A stretch of DNA of 64,000 nt, taken from positions 7,982,028 to 8,046,027 of the forward strand of contig JAJEKV010000034.1 in assembly GCA_021234155.1 (NCBI GenBank), written 5' to 3'. This DNA is from Isoetes taiwanensis. Lineage: Eukaryota > Streptophyta > Lycopodiopsida > Isoetales > Isoetaceae. This document shows positions 11,980 through 23,836 of this stretch, piece by piece. A program made the position numbers and the translations under genes. Each line of letters begins with the position of its first letter. Position 1 is the stretch's first letter. The notes under the pieces were generated by a model. That model was not told the DNA's origin, did not search any database, and saw only the letters and a list, made by a program, of their open reading frames with translations.

Positions 11980-12720
11980 ACCTCTAGCTCGGGAGGAGGT
12001 CATCGAACATAAAGATCAGCCTGCCGGAAAAATTTGATGGTACTAGATCCAAGCTCAAGGTTTTGAACCCGTTCCGTCTTGTTATTGGCCCACCCTCTCA
12101 CGGGTATCCTATGGTCGAGAACAGGTCGGACTAGTTGGCTCTCTTATTTCTGGGTCAGCCTTGAGTTGGTTTGCCCCCCTGTTGGAGAAAGGGGCCCCGA
12201 GTTACAAAATTTTGTTTTATTCGCGGCAGAGCTCGAGGCATGCTTTGGAGACACCAATCGTCGGTAAGACAAAGATCACAAAACTTTGCAATCTAAAGGC
12301 AAGGCTCGTCGGCTTTAGTATATGCGGTAGATACTGCCTAGGATGATGTTGCATTTTGAGATTGTTTTCGAAGGGGGTTACGTGAGGATGTCAAAGATAT
12401 GATGTTGTCTATGGAGGACCCTCAGACTTTGGAAGAAGCCATCAGATTTGCGGTTCGATGTGATAATCGGCCTCTTGAACGCAGTAGGAGAGACGTGGTC
12501 GGGTCTTCCCAATCACACAAAGCTGTACTTCCTTCCTCTCGATTTCATCTGTAGAATCCAACAAGTCCAGACCTGAGCCTATGCAGATTGATCGGGCAGT
12601 TCGAGGACCTTTATCTACCGCCGAGAAGCAGCATCGGAGAGAGGCTAATCTTTGCCTCTACTTGTGGAGGAGCTGGGTCATATTGCTCGTGGATGCCCCG
12701 TGAAGTGCCCAAATCAATCG
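11980..12720 (+). pseudogene. gag: gag remnant (retrotrans_gag domain plus CCHC knuckle)
   Basis: Gag coats the retrotransposon RNA in virus-like particles. In shifting plus-strand frames the segment shows a Ty3-type gag: LSWFAPLLEKGAPSYK (about 12,160-12,208), then AELEACFGDTNRR (12,229-12,267), LRQGSR-like and the hallmark LREDVKDMMLSMEDPQTL (near 12,380-12,435), followed by a zinc knuckle reading LCLYCGGAG near 12,655-12,680 (family form CxxCGxxGHxxxxC, with the His replaced or lost). The frame changes several times and includes stops, so no continuous protein is encoded as assembled. The same gag start is present in the partial copy at 17.8-18.3 kb. Confidence 0.8.
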
Positions 12721-13737
12721 AAAAATGGATTCGATGCCCCGTAGTAGGAGTCTCGGCGGTTGCGACATTCGTTCAACTCCTCTCACATGACAAAGGTTTT
12801 ATTCCCTCGGACAAAGGTCGGTAAAATTTTTTATCTCTATTCATTGGAGTATTAGTAGGATGGGAGGATAGAGATGATGGCGAACTTGATTATGGTGCGA
12901 ATGCTGCTTCATGGATAGTATGTTTCGCTACTAAAACGCCATTCCTAGAAGCGGGTCGAGCATCCTAGCTCAAGTTAATGTGATCGATGGGCGTGAGATC
13001 TCTTCGGTAGCGAATCACGAAATGTCTTGCACCTCTTCACGTTTTGTTTGAGGGAGCTTCTTGTAGCATTTCCTTCAATCTCATTTTGCTAGCCACATCG
13101 CCCGATAGTCTTGGATCTGCCCCCGCTCGAGCTACATAACCCACAGATTGATTGGCATACTAGATCCTTTTCGGTTTGTTGGGTTCGAGCTCTAGTTCCA
13201 GGTTCATCATGGAGTTCAGCCTCTGCGCACCAATATCTGCCGGTCCATACGATGCTCGTGGACTCTTGATTACATCCTTGCTATTCACATTTACGCTCCC
13301 GTCCGTTGGCTCTTGTGTCTCGCTCCAGTTCATGTCCCAAATTGACCATATTCTTGATGATGTCCTCGGTTCCGCTCCGGTTTACGCTCCTGCTCCAATT
13401 TCGGTTTTACGCTCACCGCTCCGGTCCACTGTTCCTACTCCAGTTCTTGATCCGGTTCATGCTCCAAGTCATGTTCCAGGTTGCTCGTACTCCGTTCATG
13501 TTCTGCTCTCTTTTTGTAGAGGCTTCTTCAAGGCTCTCTCAGCTCATCTCGAAGATCTCTCTTCACAAGTTTATTAGATCCGGTAGGCAAGATCCTAGAT
13601 CAACATTTGCAATCCAAGTCCATCCTTGACTAGCTCTCGCTTGAGAACGTCTGCTCTGTCCTTCTTGATAAGTACAAAGGATTTTGGCGATATTTTGATA
13701 AAGGTCAAAAGCGAGGAAGCTTCCGAGCATCGTCCTT

Positions 13738-14930
13738 ATGATGCCCCCATTGATCTCCAGCCGAGGGGATGACCCCCGCCATTTGGCCTACCTATGGCTT
13801 ATCGAAAACAAAATTGGAGACTTTGCGGACCTATATCGAGGAGAATCTTGCAATTGGATTTATTCGACATTCTCAGTCACCCGCAGGAGCTGCCATCTTC
13901 TTTGTTTTGAAGAAGGATGGTTCTTTGTGGATTATCGCGGCCTCAACAAGATCAGATCGCGTAATGGTATTCTCTCCATCGATTCGAGTTACTTGAGCCG
14001 ACGATACTTCACGAAAATTGATCTTCTAGGTGCCTATAATCTTGTCCGCATCAGGGAAGGTGATGAGTGGAAGACAACCTTTCAAACTCGGTATGATCAT
14101 TTTGAGTATACCGTCATACCTTTCGGCCTTACCAATGCTCCAGCGGTCTTTCAACACATGGCTAATGATGTTTTTCGGGAGTTTTTAGATCTTTTTGTTA
14201 TCATCTATCTAGATGATATTCTTGTTTATTCGAAGACTTTAGAGGAGCATGAAGAACATGTCAGGAAGGTCATTCAGAATCTACGGGAATATGGACTTTT
14301 TGCCAAACTGGAGAAGTGTCAGTTCAAGCAAGACAATGCCGAGTTTTACGGGCTGTTGCATCCGCGTCTCGGGATGTTACAATGGATCTAGAAAAGGTCG
14401 ACCGATTCTTGATTGGGAAACACCTTCCTCGGTAAAGATGTACAGTGGTTCTTGGGGTTTGCCATCGCCGCTTCATCAAGGACTATTCGGAAATCGTCTT
14501 GCCTTTGACACGTCTCACCAGGAAGGATGTTCCTTTTAAGTGGACAATCGAAGCAGAATTAGCATCCATCACTCTGAAGCATGCTTTTACAGTAGCACCT
14601 GTTCTTGCACACTCGGATCCTGCGCGTGCGTCCCTATATTCTCGAAGCTGATGCATTAGATTTTACTCTTGGTAGCATCTTGTCGCAAGAGGGGGATGAT
14701 CATGAGCTGCACCCGATCGCATATCATTCTCAAAAGTTCCAGGCTGCAGAAATCAACTATCCTATTTATGATAAGGAACTTTTGGCAGGAGTGGCGATGA
14801 TTTCTTGAGGGTTCTCCTCATAAGGTGACTATGTATATAGACCATCGCAATCTGGAGTATTTTCAGTCTGCTCGAGTTCTTAATCCTCGTCAGGCTCGGT
14901 GGCATACATAAGTGCTATCCCGCTTTGATT
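13738..14930 (+). pseudogene. pol: pol: reverse transcriptase and RNase H, frame-broken
   Basis: RT copies element RNA into cDNA and RNase H removes the RNA strand. The N-terminal fingers are seen in one frame at 13,769-13,960 (KLETLRTYIEENLAIGFIRH, then FFVLKKDGSLW). The palm is in a second frame from about 13,920 (FVDYRGLNKI, FTKIDLLGAY, FGLTNAPAVF and the catalytic box YLDDILVYSK at about 14,206-14,235), ending AKLEKCQF. The connection (RFIKDYSEIVLPLTRLTRKD) follows at 14,445. RNase H starts with EADALDFTLGSILSQ (family: DASDxAxGxxLxQ) near 14,640, runs to YPIYDKELLA and resumes in another frame with [10 protein letters not shown] at 14,835. At least four frame changes and a stop break it. 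Upstream, 12.85-13.7 kb should hold the protease, but I could not recognise its DSGA motif. Confidence 0.9.
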
Positions 14931-15196
14931 TCATCATCAAGTTTTGGCCTGACACGCTTCAAAGGAAGCGGATGCTCTTTTGCAGATCTTATTTCAACCT
15001 AAAGTGGGGGGCCAAACATTTGATCGACAATCATATGTTATTCTAGGACTTTGATGGTTTTGGACTCATGCCCATCACTTTGTTCGAGAGGCCTCATGAT
15101 ATATTCTTGTTGGAGTCTGTTCGAGCATCTCTTTTTTTTGATCCATTGGCGCAAGACATAATATCACAGCTTGGCTCAGCATCATCTTCCTGACAA

Positions 15197-16030
15197 ATGA
15201 GGCTGGACTATGATCAGTTCGAGGTTCGAGATGGACTTCTGTTTCATGATGGATTTCTGTATATTCCGGATGTGCCCTTCGGCTTTAAGTTCTGCAGTCC
15301 TGTCATGATTCTCCTCTCGCCGGCCATTTTGGCATTGCCAAGACTCTGGAACTTATTGCTCGAGATTATTGGTGGCCAGGTCTCCGCCGCATTGTTGAGA
15401 TTTTTGTACGCTCATGTGATAACGGTATTGTCGTGCAAAGCTCCCAACCACCCCCACATGGCTGCCGGCCTTTGCAGTTTCAGCCGATCCTTGGAAGAGT
15501 ATTTTGGTGGATTTTATTATCGAGCTTCCATCCTCCCAGGGTCATGACGCCATCCTTGTTGTTGTTGACCGTTTTTACATTTCATTCCTTGCAACACTTC
15601 TATCTCCAGTGAAGCCACATCGGTTCTCTTGCTTCGAGAGGTGGTTCGACTTCAAGGCTTACCAGATAACATTGTCAGTGACCGTGGCCCTCAGTTTGTT
15701 GCTAGCTTTTGGAAGCATCTATTGCAACTCTTGCATGTGGAGCGTTTGCTCTCTTCCAGACATCACTCAGAGACCAATGAGCAGGTGGAGCACACTAATC
15801 AAACATTTGAGCAGTATTTGCGATGCTTCGTCAATTATCAGCAGGATGACTGGGTTGATTGGCTACCGCTGGCAGAATTTCCTTACAATAATTCTGTCCA
15901 TGCCTCCACAGGTCAGACTCTGTTCTTTATTAATTTCGGCATGCATCCCCGATGGTCTTTCACTTCTCCTGGATATGACTCAGTCAATCCCAGTGCCGAG
16001 GACAGGCTCGAGAAGCTCTGCATGCTCTAG
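15197..16030 (+). pseudogene. pol: pol: integrase, frame-broken
   Basis: Integrase inserts the cDNA into the chromosome. The frame at 15,197 gives the lead-in to the zinc-binding region (LRLDYDQFEVRDGLL-like). The HHCC part is scattered over frames at 15,300-15,440. The catalytic core starts with MVDFIIELPSSQGHDAILVV (first Asp) at 15,504, continues in another frame with GLPDNIVSDRGPQFV (second Asp) near 15,656-15,700, and ends with the glutamate in SETNEQVEHTNQTFEQYLR near 15,770-15,828. The tail DDWVDWLPLAEFPYNNS and STGQT are typical. The 15,629-16,030 frame is open for 133 codons. The core is well conserved, but the domain as assembled needs at least two frame changes. Confidence 0.9.
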
Positions 16031-16150
16031 GATGATCTTCAGCACCATCTCCTCCAGGCCCAAGCACGTTATCGTTATCATGCAGATCAGCACCGTCAGG
16101 ATGCTCTTCATTTTGCAGTTGATGATCTGGTTTGGCTCTTGCGTTAGGAT

Positions 16151-16555
16151 TTGTCGATAACTCGCTCTTGTAACAAGCTCGACTACCGGCCCTTAGGTCC
16201 CTATCTTATTGAACAAGTTGGTGAGGCTGCTTTTCGTCTTGAGCTTCCGCTATCAGTTCGGCTTCACCCAGTGTTCCATGTGTCTTTGTTGGAACCCTAT
16301 ATGGCGAATCCATTTCCAGATCGAATACCTGAGATTGATGATCATGAGGAGTTCGAGGTTCGAGATTCACGGACTCCAAGTTTCTTTGTCGGCGATTGTA
16401 TTACTTTGTCGATTGGGAAGGTTACTTCGCCAATTGATAGAACCCGAGACTGCCGAGAATCGACTAATGTGCCCGACAAAATTGCGGAGTTTCACCCGGC
16501 GCGTTGCGAACAAGCCAAGTTTGAGTACTCGCCCCGGTTCCAAGGACTAAATTAA
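16151..16555 (+). pseudogene. pol: pol C-terminus: GPF/Y module and chromodomain
   Basis: The frame opening at 16,151 reads YRPLGPYLIEQVGEAAFRLE and LHPVFHVSLLEPYMANPFP, the GPF/Y module that follows the integrase core in many Ty3/gypsy elements. It is followed by a chromodomain whose core YYFVDWEGY sits in a neighbouring frame at about 16,399-16,425. The rest (RTxxxxENxxNxPDKIAEFH) returns in the first frame near 16,440-16,495. In chromoviruses this domain directs insertion toward methylated-histone chromatin. The element ends in a stop at 16,553-16,555, just before the polypurine tract. Confidence 0.85.
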
Positions 16556-16561
16556 GCCATC

Positions 16562-16574
16562 GTAGGAGGGATGG
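16562..16574 (+). promoter_or_regulatory. Polypurine tract of the chromovirus
   Basis: GTAGGAGGGATGG lies directly left of the 3' LTR start TGTGGCGACG, as expected for the plus-strand primer. Confidence 0.75.
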
Positions 16575-17078
16575 TGTGGCGACGATCTGAGATATTAAAT
16601 CATACGAACATTATATTAGTATGTACAAAGATATAGTCACCGGATGTGAAAGGGTAGTTGCACAACACACGGTTTGAACTCACAACCTTCCAGTTCTTGA
16701 GTCACACATCCTTGCCAAATCGCTACCAATATTTGTTGAAGAAATTCCTTCCGTCTTTCTTATATGTGGGACTATCTCCGGGCTCTAGAATATTCTAGAA
16801 CCTAAATGCATGCTTGTGACACTTGGCGATCTCATCATCCGGAAGTAAGCGATCGACGGACCCCTTGCCTAGATATATCACGGCCCTTCTTGTCCGAACC
16901 ATTAGGTTGAGCGCCGGGTCTTGAGTCTTCTAGGCATCCGTCTACGTGTTCTGCTTGCCTTCGGGCCATTGTACTCTTGATTCCTGTTCATATATCAGAT
17001 TCTTTGCCGATCTCGACGTATTTCTTCCGTATTTCTTGCATATTTTCCGCGTATTTTCCTTGTTCTTGCGTAGGTTCA
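16575..17078 (+). repeat. 3' LTR of the chromovirus
   Basis: Starts TGTGGCGACGATCTG after the polypurine tract and ends GTAGGTTCA. Shares 'ttctagaatattctagaacctaa' and the closing 'tgttcttgcgtaggttca' with the 5' LTR. The two LTRs differ by many small indels as well as substitutions, so either the insertion is old or the assembly is noisy. Confidence 0.85.
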
Positions 17079-17207
17079 TGACAGTGCCGGTAATGTGATG
17101 GCTTGACCTATTCAAGCGTGGCCCGACATCGAGCTTGGTGAGGAAGCAAGCATCAAAAGTCTTGCCTCAAACTACGATGACCCGCATCTATTTGCACTCA
17201 TACACAT

Positions 17208-18300
17208 TGTGACGACCATCTGATATATTAGGTATCATCACGAATATTATACTCGTATGTACGAAATATGGCTGTCACACAAATGCAAAAGGGTAGTTGC
17301 ATAAGTCAAGGTTTGAACTTGCAACCTCCTAGTTATAAATCACACACACCTTTATCAAGTCGCGCTATCAATATTTATTAAAGATATTCCTTCATATCTT
17401 TCTCATATGCATGGCATCTTCCTCGAGAGGTTCTAGAATATTCAAGAATCTACATACATCGTGACACCCCGCGCATGATCTCATCCATTGGAGTGGCGCG
17501 ATCGACCGTTGGCCTAGATATATAAGGAGGCACCTCCTTCTTGTCGAACCATTCGGTTCAGCGCCGGATCTTGAGCCTTCTAGGCATTTGTCTCGTGTTC
17601 TGCTTGCCTTGAGTCATTGTACTCTTGATTCTGTTCATATATGATTCTTTTAAGGATCTTGGCATATGTTTTCGCCGTATTTCTTGCATATTTTTCGCAT
17701 TATATTTCTTGTTTTTCGGCGCAAGTTCATGGCGGTTTGAACCCGAGAATCCCTTACCGGTTCTTGCATGTTACGATCCTAAGCATTTTTCGTATTTGGT
17801 GATTTTATATCTATGGAGGAGGTTTCGCTTTATTACAACGGTCCAAAGACTTGTTCAAGTATGCCAGGCCGTTGTAGTTGGACAATAAAGAGCTTAAGAA
17901 ACGTGTTGCTTCATATGAATCTCCTTCTAGCTCTGGATTGAGGCTATGAGCCCTCATAGACATTCCACGGCCCGGGGAACAAGTTGGGCTGATTGGTTTT
18001 CTCCTCACGAGGGGCCGGCTCTAAGTTGGTTTGCTCCTTTATGGAGAAAGGAGTGCAAGATTTTGTTGCTTTCATTGCAGAGCTTCGAGGTATGCTTTGG
18101 AGACTCCGTCGTCAACGCTGCTTGATCCAAAAACTTTGCAATCTAAGGCAAGGCTCTCGTCGAGAATTTAGGTCAAATTGCAGATATCTTTGGGATGATA
18201 TTGCATTTTAGTGATTGTTTTCGAAGGGGTTCGTGGCGATGTCAAAGACTTTGATGCCCCGAAAATGGAAATGCAAGAAGGTATTGGTTCTCAAGCGGAC
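17208..18300 (+). mobile_element. Second chromovirus copy: LTR, PBS and gag start only
   Basis: An LTR (17,208-17,729, TGTGACGACC…AAGTTCA) is followed at once by the clearest primer-binding site, TGGCGGTTTGAACCCGAG, and then by about 570 bp that align with 11,800-12,350 of the first copy. Shared gag markers include 'ggaggaggtttc', 'acttgttcaagtatgc' and 'atgctttggagac'. After about 18,300 the similarity ends, so the rest was deleted or lies elsewhere. It begins only 130 bp after the 3' LTR of the first copy in the same orientation, which could be independent insertion, or a recombination product of a tandem array. Confidence 0.8.
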
Positions 18301-18662
18301 GAGAAAGTATTTCAAGGCAAAGAGCTGCATATTAGTCTCTTGCTAAAAGCATCTTCTGGGCCGGGACCATGGCAAGGCCTCCTCCTCCTCCTCCTCCACT
18401 AGTATCGTTTTCGATGACAAGATGGCCCCTAATGCAAACAAATTCACGACAATCAACAACGAGCTAGGCACCCACTCACGTCGTATAACTCTGAGTGGTT
18501 TGCCTATCTAAACCGTTAAAATGGGTACATCTGACAGTACCAAAAAATTCTAACAGCCCAAGTTTGTCCAATGGGCAATAAAAAAATGGAGACCCATCTT
18601 GTAGCGTGGAAAACGAATTACCTAAAGAATGTTGGATGCACCAATCGTCGTATGCCACGTAA

Positions 18663-20045
18663 CATATTTCAAACTGCAATTCAAATTTTGTCGATCCATT
18701 TGCAGCTGTGGGCAATGGCAATGGTGCAGTTCCTCCTGGAGGACGGATTTCCCCTCCTTCCGACGACGATGATCTTGCTGATGCCGAGCTATGGGCCGCT
18801 ATAGACTCTGCAGCAGCCCGTTCATCGCTTCGTACCCCTCCTCCCGCTTCCCCACCCTCCCAAGATCAAACCTCCTTTTTGTTACAATTCCTCCATCGCC
18901 CCAGCCAAATGTGCAAATCCAACTTCGCCAACAGCCCCACAAACCTTCTCAGCTTGGCAAGGTAGACCAGTGGCAAGTTTCCAAGCTTGCAAAGACGAGA
19001 AGAGCCCGGCAAAGAGAATATGGGCAGTAAATGGAAAGATGGGTCCGATCGCCTTGGCTTCTACGAGCATAATTCGCGTTTGAATTCTGATGGAAAACAT
19101 AAACAAGCCCAGAATCGAAGGCCTGTGCTTGAGGAAGTACAGCAGGAGGTACCATTGGGAGTTATGATGGGGTTGTTAATGTAGGGCAAGCGCCTTGATG
19201 ACCGCCATGCCATCAGTGTCAGTTTTCAAGCAGTTTCAAGAGGCTGCTATGGCTGTAAGTTCTTCAGTCTTATTTTTAGGTCTATTATTAGGTCTTAACA
19301 TCAGCAAAATTAGGGTTAAATGCACCAATGCAACCCTGCTTGTAATTAGAAAAGAAAGAAAACAAGAAGTAAATGACTGAAGATATTTGATAAGTACCTT
19401 ATAGATCAGAGATCTTCAACAAAAACTAAATCCGTTGGTTATTGTCCTCATTGCAGGTGTTGGAGAAAGGAGATTATATAATGATGCAAGGAAAACCATT
19501 TATTAAGAAATCAGGTTAGTGACTTGAAAAAAAAAATGCTCAGTTCAAAAGTCTTAAAATTTCTCACTCAAAGATGTACCAATTAGGCTGGAGAAAGATT
19601 GCCTTCTTTTTAACATCTCATTTGAGATCAAAGACAGAGATATACAGTTTGATTCAAATGCCAATGTTCTGCGTGCTGAGTTAGTTGTCAGGGCAAGCAT
19701 GCAGTACGTAGTCTTGCACCTTGTGTTTGTGAAGTATTGATATAATTTTCTTTGTAAAGTACAAGTAGTTTCTTTATCACGTTTCAGATCCGGAAGATAT
19801 TCTGATGGGTGGGGCTCATGTGATCTCCGGAGAAAAGATTCAGTAAAAACTAATCATGATGTTCCTAGCACAGCAGAAACACGGGCAAAAACAAGAGCGT
19901 GCCGGGTCAAAGCATAGTGAAAAGTGTAGTACAGTTTTCATTTGAAGTATATAATCCGTGAAAGTAAATGAATCTGAAGTTGGATATCCTGCAGGACTTA
20001 TTGGGTATTGGAGAATATAAGATAGGATGTGATCAGAACTGGTAA
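18663..20045 (+). CDS. Plant-conserved uncharacterised protein, five-exon gene (frame lesions)
   Basis: I recognise a land-plant protein family of unknown function but not a gene name. The N-terminus reads GNGAVPPGGRISPPS and AELWAAIDSAAA (from about 18,700). A poorly conserved middle changes frame at least twice. Exon 1 ends SVSVFKQFQEAAMA at 19,254|GTAAGT. Exon 2 is 19,457-19,514 (LEKGDYIMMQGKPFIKKS). Exon 3 is 19,587-19,703 (GWRKIAFF, then, after a missing base in a T run, NISFEIKDRDIQFDSNANV and AELVVRASMQ). Exon 4 is 19,788-19,905 (SGRYSDGWGSCDLRRKD, then PSTAETRAK), and exon 5 is 19,995-20,045 (DLLGIGEY). All junctions are GT-AG and keep phase. No ATG is in frame with the N-terminal block. 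The lesions may be sequencing errors, because the splice sites and conserved cores are intact. Confidence 0.75.
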
Positions 20046-23000
20046 TCAGCTGTTGCATAAAAGTTCTGAGGTCTGGTTGAACCAATGTCTAGCGAATCTT
20101 ATATCAGAAATCCTCAATATGTCTGATAACTGCAACAAATTTCAGCTTCTTGACAAATTGATGAATTCATTCATTGCTTAATATACGATACAATTATACT
20201 GCAAGGCTCACAAGGTAGGCGACTGATTATACAGTGCACAGATTGAGATTTAGAAATCACAATAAACGTCAACAATGTTTATTGACAAAAAATGGAGCAA
20301 TCTGTGAAATGACCTCTGTTATGTAAGGATTGAAGCTCATGACTCGTTTAATCTAAGGTTTCAAATTTGCTTGACTCAGGGGACTGAATGTGCCCATTCA
20401 GGTCTGAAGTGTATTCTTATTGTACAGCATGCTGAAAAATTAAACTGAGTTATTACAGAATGTGCCTACTCAGGATTTGGAGTAATGCGCTCTTGAGTTA
20501 AAATCACTTTTGATACCCGCTAACTTTTACATTGTAATGGAGGAAGTAAATGTTGTAAATGTTCTACATTGCTACAGCGATTCTGATAACAAGTTTCCCA
20601 TGTGTGCGCATCTGATGTACTTCCAAGCATTTGTAAGGCTCATGTAGATTTCTTTTGATTTTGTTGGTTTTGGCAAATCTTTGTTTTCCTCAGGCTCAGA
20701 AGAAAGAGAGCCTATACTTCCAAATGATTCCTTCCATACCTGTCATAGAATTTGCAAAGAAGTCCTTTGCCTTATCCACCTACCGATTTCATTTCTTCTC
20801 TGGGAGAGGGATCTGAATGAAAGATAAGATTAAATATTTAGCAGATTGCATTGTGGTATTCTTCTGATCAAACAAATTCAGATCGGATTCACCTAAAGAA
20901 AATTCTAAGCTATTATCTAGATATATTTCTGCTTATATGAAATATGGCTCCAATGCACAAAAAAGTACCAAAAAAGGACATTATAAGCAATAAAAGCAGG
21001 ACCATGTATAAAAAGCATATTCTAAGCAGGTGGAAGAACGAGCTTCACGACTGTGACATCTGTCGAATTAGAGCATCATTTGGCTTATCGTTGTCCTGCA
21101 GATGCATTTACCCACACAACTTACATGGGAAAGTATGTGAAGTAAAATTTCGTCTTTTGAAAATGATGGAAATACAATACCACAATCTTGTAGCCATACT
21201 CAAACTCTTAGCTGTTTTTAAGCGCCTTATAGTTCTTGAGCAGCTGCAATCATCTTCTTCTCATCCTGATCAGCACTGAGAGAATTCATCATTAGAGGCT
21301 CTAGCAGATATTAAGATTGATCACGGAGTGAGAAAACAAATACAACTGTACCCCACTGCAAATATAGCAGAAAGGTTTATGACTCAAAAAATCAATCGAA
21401 TGTTATGTCTCAACTAAAAGCGTACCTTGTAGATCACCCCTGCAATATTAAGAGTCAGAGTGCCTTCATAGAACTTCTTGCCCCAGTCATTCTTCATTGC
21501 TCCTACCATAAATTTTGCAGTTGTGCCTCAGATACAACATTCAATGGGTACCATAAAGGAACCTGTATTGACATGGCATATCACATGAGTAAGCTTTAGG
21601 TTAATCTATTTTAAGGTAGTTGTTTCTGTAGTCCATTCTAATCCAACGATTATGGTAGTTGTTTGCATGCATCAAGAGCATTATCCTTACGCTTAAGTTG
21701 GATCAAGTGGCAGCATTCAAAATGATGCTTTACCTCGGAAACTAGGTGGTCATTTCAAATTGTTATCCACTCTTCTTTCTGCTTGACAGTATCTTGTGAT
21801 TATGGAAGTTACTCCTTATATCTCTTGCTCTCCACTTCTTATAAAGATCTATCTGCTCTTATTTCCATGCCAGTTGGTCTATGTGATCATTCCTCTACAC
21901 TATTTTTGAAGTCTATATTTCTTTCCTTTCCATCTTGCTCGGCAACAACTACTAGCAATATATTTATCATTACCATGCCAAAACTTTGCGATATGCAGTT
22001 AACATATGTGGATTGACTATACCATCTTCAATGATTACGGTGGAAACAATGATTACTGACAGATAAGCACAAGATGTGACGAACTAGATCCCCAACAATT
22101 TGGCGAGAGATTTCCAATAAGGGGTTCTGCCTTTAAACATGTTATGCTCCCTGGGAGAACACCCTTCTAACTCTGGGCTGCATTTATTGTCTTATCCACA
22201 AGCAATTCCAATTCATAATGTATGAAAAAGCTGTTCTATAGATAGCTTCCATCCCATAAGGAAAAAAATGCAGCAGGAGAATGTGTCATGCACCTGCATC
22301 CTCTTGTTTCATGTGGGACATTCCAAGACTATTTCAATGTGGGTTCTACCGTATGTTCTAGTGTATCTTCATATGTAAGGGCAATGCATACAATTAAGCA
22401 ATTGTGATATATACTGAACTTTATTGTACACCTAATATCTAACATAAAAACTACATTCGTACAAGTGAATGAAGAGGACGAATCTGGGCTAGTCATCTTC
22501 AGCCTTAGGCAAGGTGGGCACAACCCTGGGGCGCCCTTCCCTGAGGCAACATATTTCGCTTTTTTAAGTGCAATAAGTAACTAAACCCTGTCTTCCCTTT
22601 CTAAAGCATGTCCTCCACTGTATAATTTGAGGAGGCCTCCAAAAGTATTCTTGTATATCTTTCCTCATTTGCATGTAAAATAGATCCTACCCATTCAGAG
22701 AGGTCCGATGAGGACTAAGTTTCATGGCAACCTCCCATCACTATTGCGTCTGCTCCTCCTCTTGTCTCTACTGGATCAACCCAATTCTGCAGCTATTCAA
22801 CAATGCCTGGCCAATATCAGCAATTGGAGCAATGGATACCTTATCTTATCCCTAGAGTATTTATTTACGTGGTGTCCTCTTGGCCGTTAATAATAATCTT
22901 ATAAGTATACGTGCAATATTTAAAGATGTAAATCAACACTTTCCAAGGGTCATTCTAGGATATGGTCCCTCCTGTCGCGAACATGCCTTGGGCCGCGGGT

Positions 23001-23518
23001 ATTGTTGCGGGTATTGTCGTCTGAGGGTTTTTGCTCCAGTTGCTTGCCATCCATGTGTTTTCTAACCTTACCACACACTGGTTCTCGTGTTTACAGGCTG
23101 AGATCAGATTTCATCCGTTGATTCCGGTTGTTACCTGTTAGTAGCATTCCACTAGCCCAAAATTTCTAGTCTTTTTCTGTTTCTCATGAACATCCTAGGC
23201 TTCGTGCCCCCGCCGGGCCCGCATTGGCTGCATATAACTCTTGCCACAACCCCGCCTTTCCGCCCTAAGATCTTTATCGCAGAAGAGTCTTCACGATTCC
23301 TCGCCCCGCAAAGAGTCTTCACAAATGCCATCACCCCCTACTTCATTCCGGCCTTCGAGGCTAGCTTCAGACATTATTCACAAATGCTATCGATTCATGC
23401 GTCTCATTCCATGCCCTTGCTTTTGCCCCAAGCCTCGAACTAAACCCTTGATCAAACATTGAACCATGGCGTTAATGGGCGTGCCCTCCTCTGACCCTCG
23501 GCACCTCAAAAAACTTTG
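20046..23518. other. 3' flank and intergenic DNA, no further gene recognised
   Basis: The first few hundred bases probably hold the 3' UTR of the preceding gene. Beyond that I see short open frames only (for example 20,944-21,279 and 23,186-23,443, plus strand) without recognisable domains, and no repeat termini. Confidence 0.4.
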
Positions 23519-23836
23519 TGGTAGATTGCTCATGATATTTCTTCATGTCTTTTTCTCTTCATCTCTACTCTTTGGTAAGAGGTGGTTTATTGAGCATTCA
23601 AGATATATATTGTAGCTTGAGAAAATTTTGTATTTATCTCACAGAAGTATTCTACTAGCTAGGAAGATGTTGATTATGATCTTGTAGTACTAGTTAGTTG
23701 GAAGAAGAGGTTGAGGAGTACTTATGAGTACTAAGAGTTCAAGTTATATGTTCAATCCATAAGGGATCCTTTTGTACTTCAAGGTTTATTTGATAAATTG
23801 ATGTAATTCTTCTTATCGAATAGAAAAAAAATCTTT
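23519..23836 (+). repeat. Poly(A)-tailed dispersed repeat R2, copy 1
   Basis: About 315 bp that match the reverse complement of 30,819-31,157, from 'agattgctcatg' through 'cttcatgtctttttctc', 'gtactagttagttggaag' and 'tgtaattcttc' to an A-rich tail at about 23,822-23,830. The shared A tail at the same end of both copies points to a non-LTR retroelement, either a SINE or the 3' end of a LINE. No RNA polymerase III box could be assigned with confidence. Confidence 0.7.

Larger units (their letters stand above)
11262..17078 (+). mobile_element. Ty3/gypsy chromovirus, LTR to LTR, frame-broken
   Basis: A complete layout is visible: 5' LTR, PBS abutting the LTR end, gag, a CCHC knuckle, RT, RNase H, integrase, GPF/Y module, chromodomain, polypurine tract and 3' LTR. 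The order RT-RH-IN with a C-terminal chromodomain defines a chromovirus (Metaviridae). RT phrases such as FEYTVIPFGLTNAPAVFQHM and the gag phrase LREDVKDM resemble the fungal/vertebrate/Tcn1 side of the group more than the common seed-plant lineages (FGLYEWLVMPFGL). This placement comes from memory of the families and was not tested by a tree. Numerous frameshifts and in-frame stops break gag and pol. I could not find a convincing 5-bp target duplication. Confidence 0.9.
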
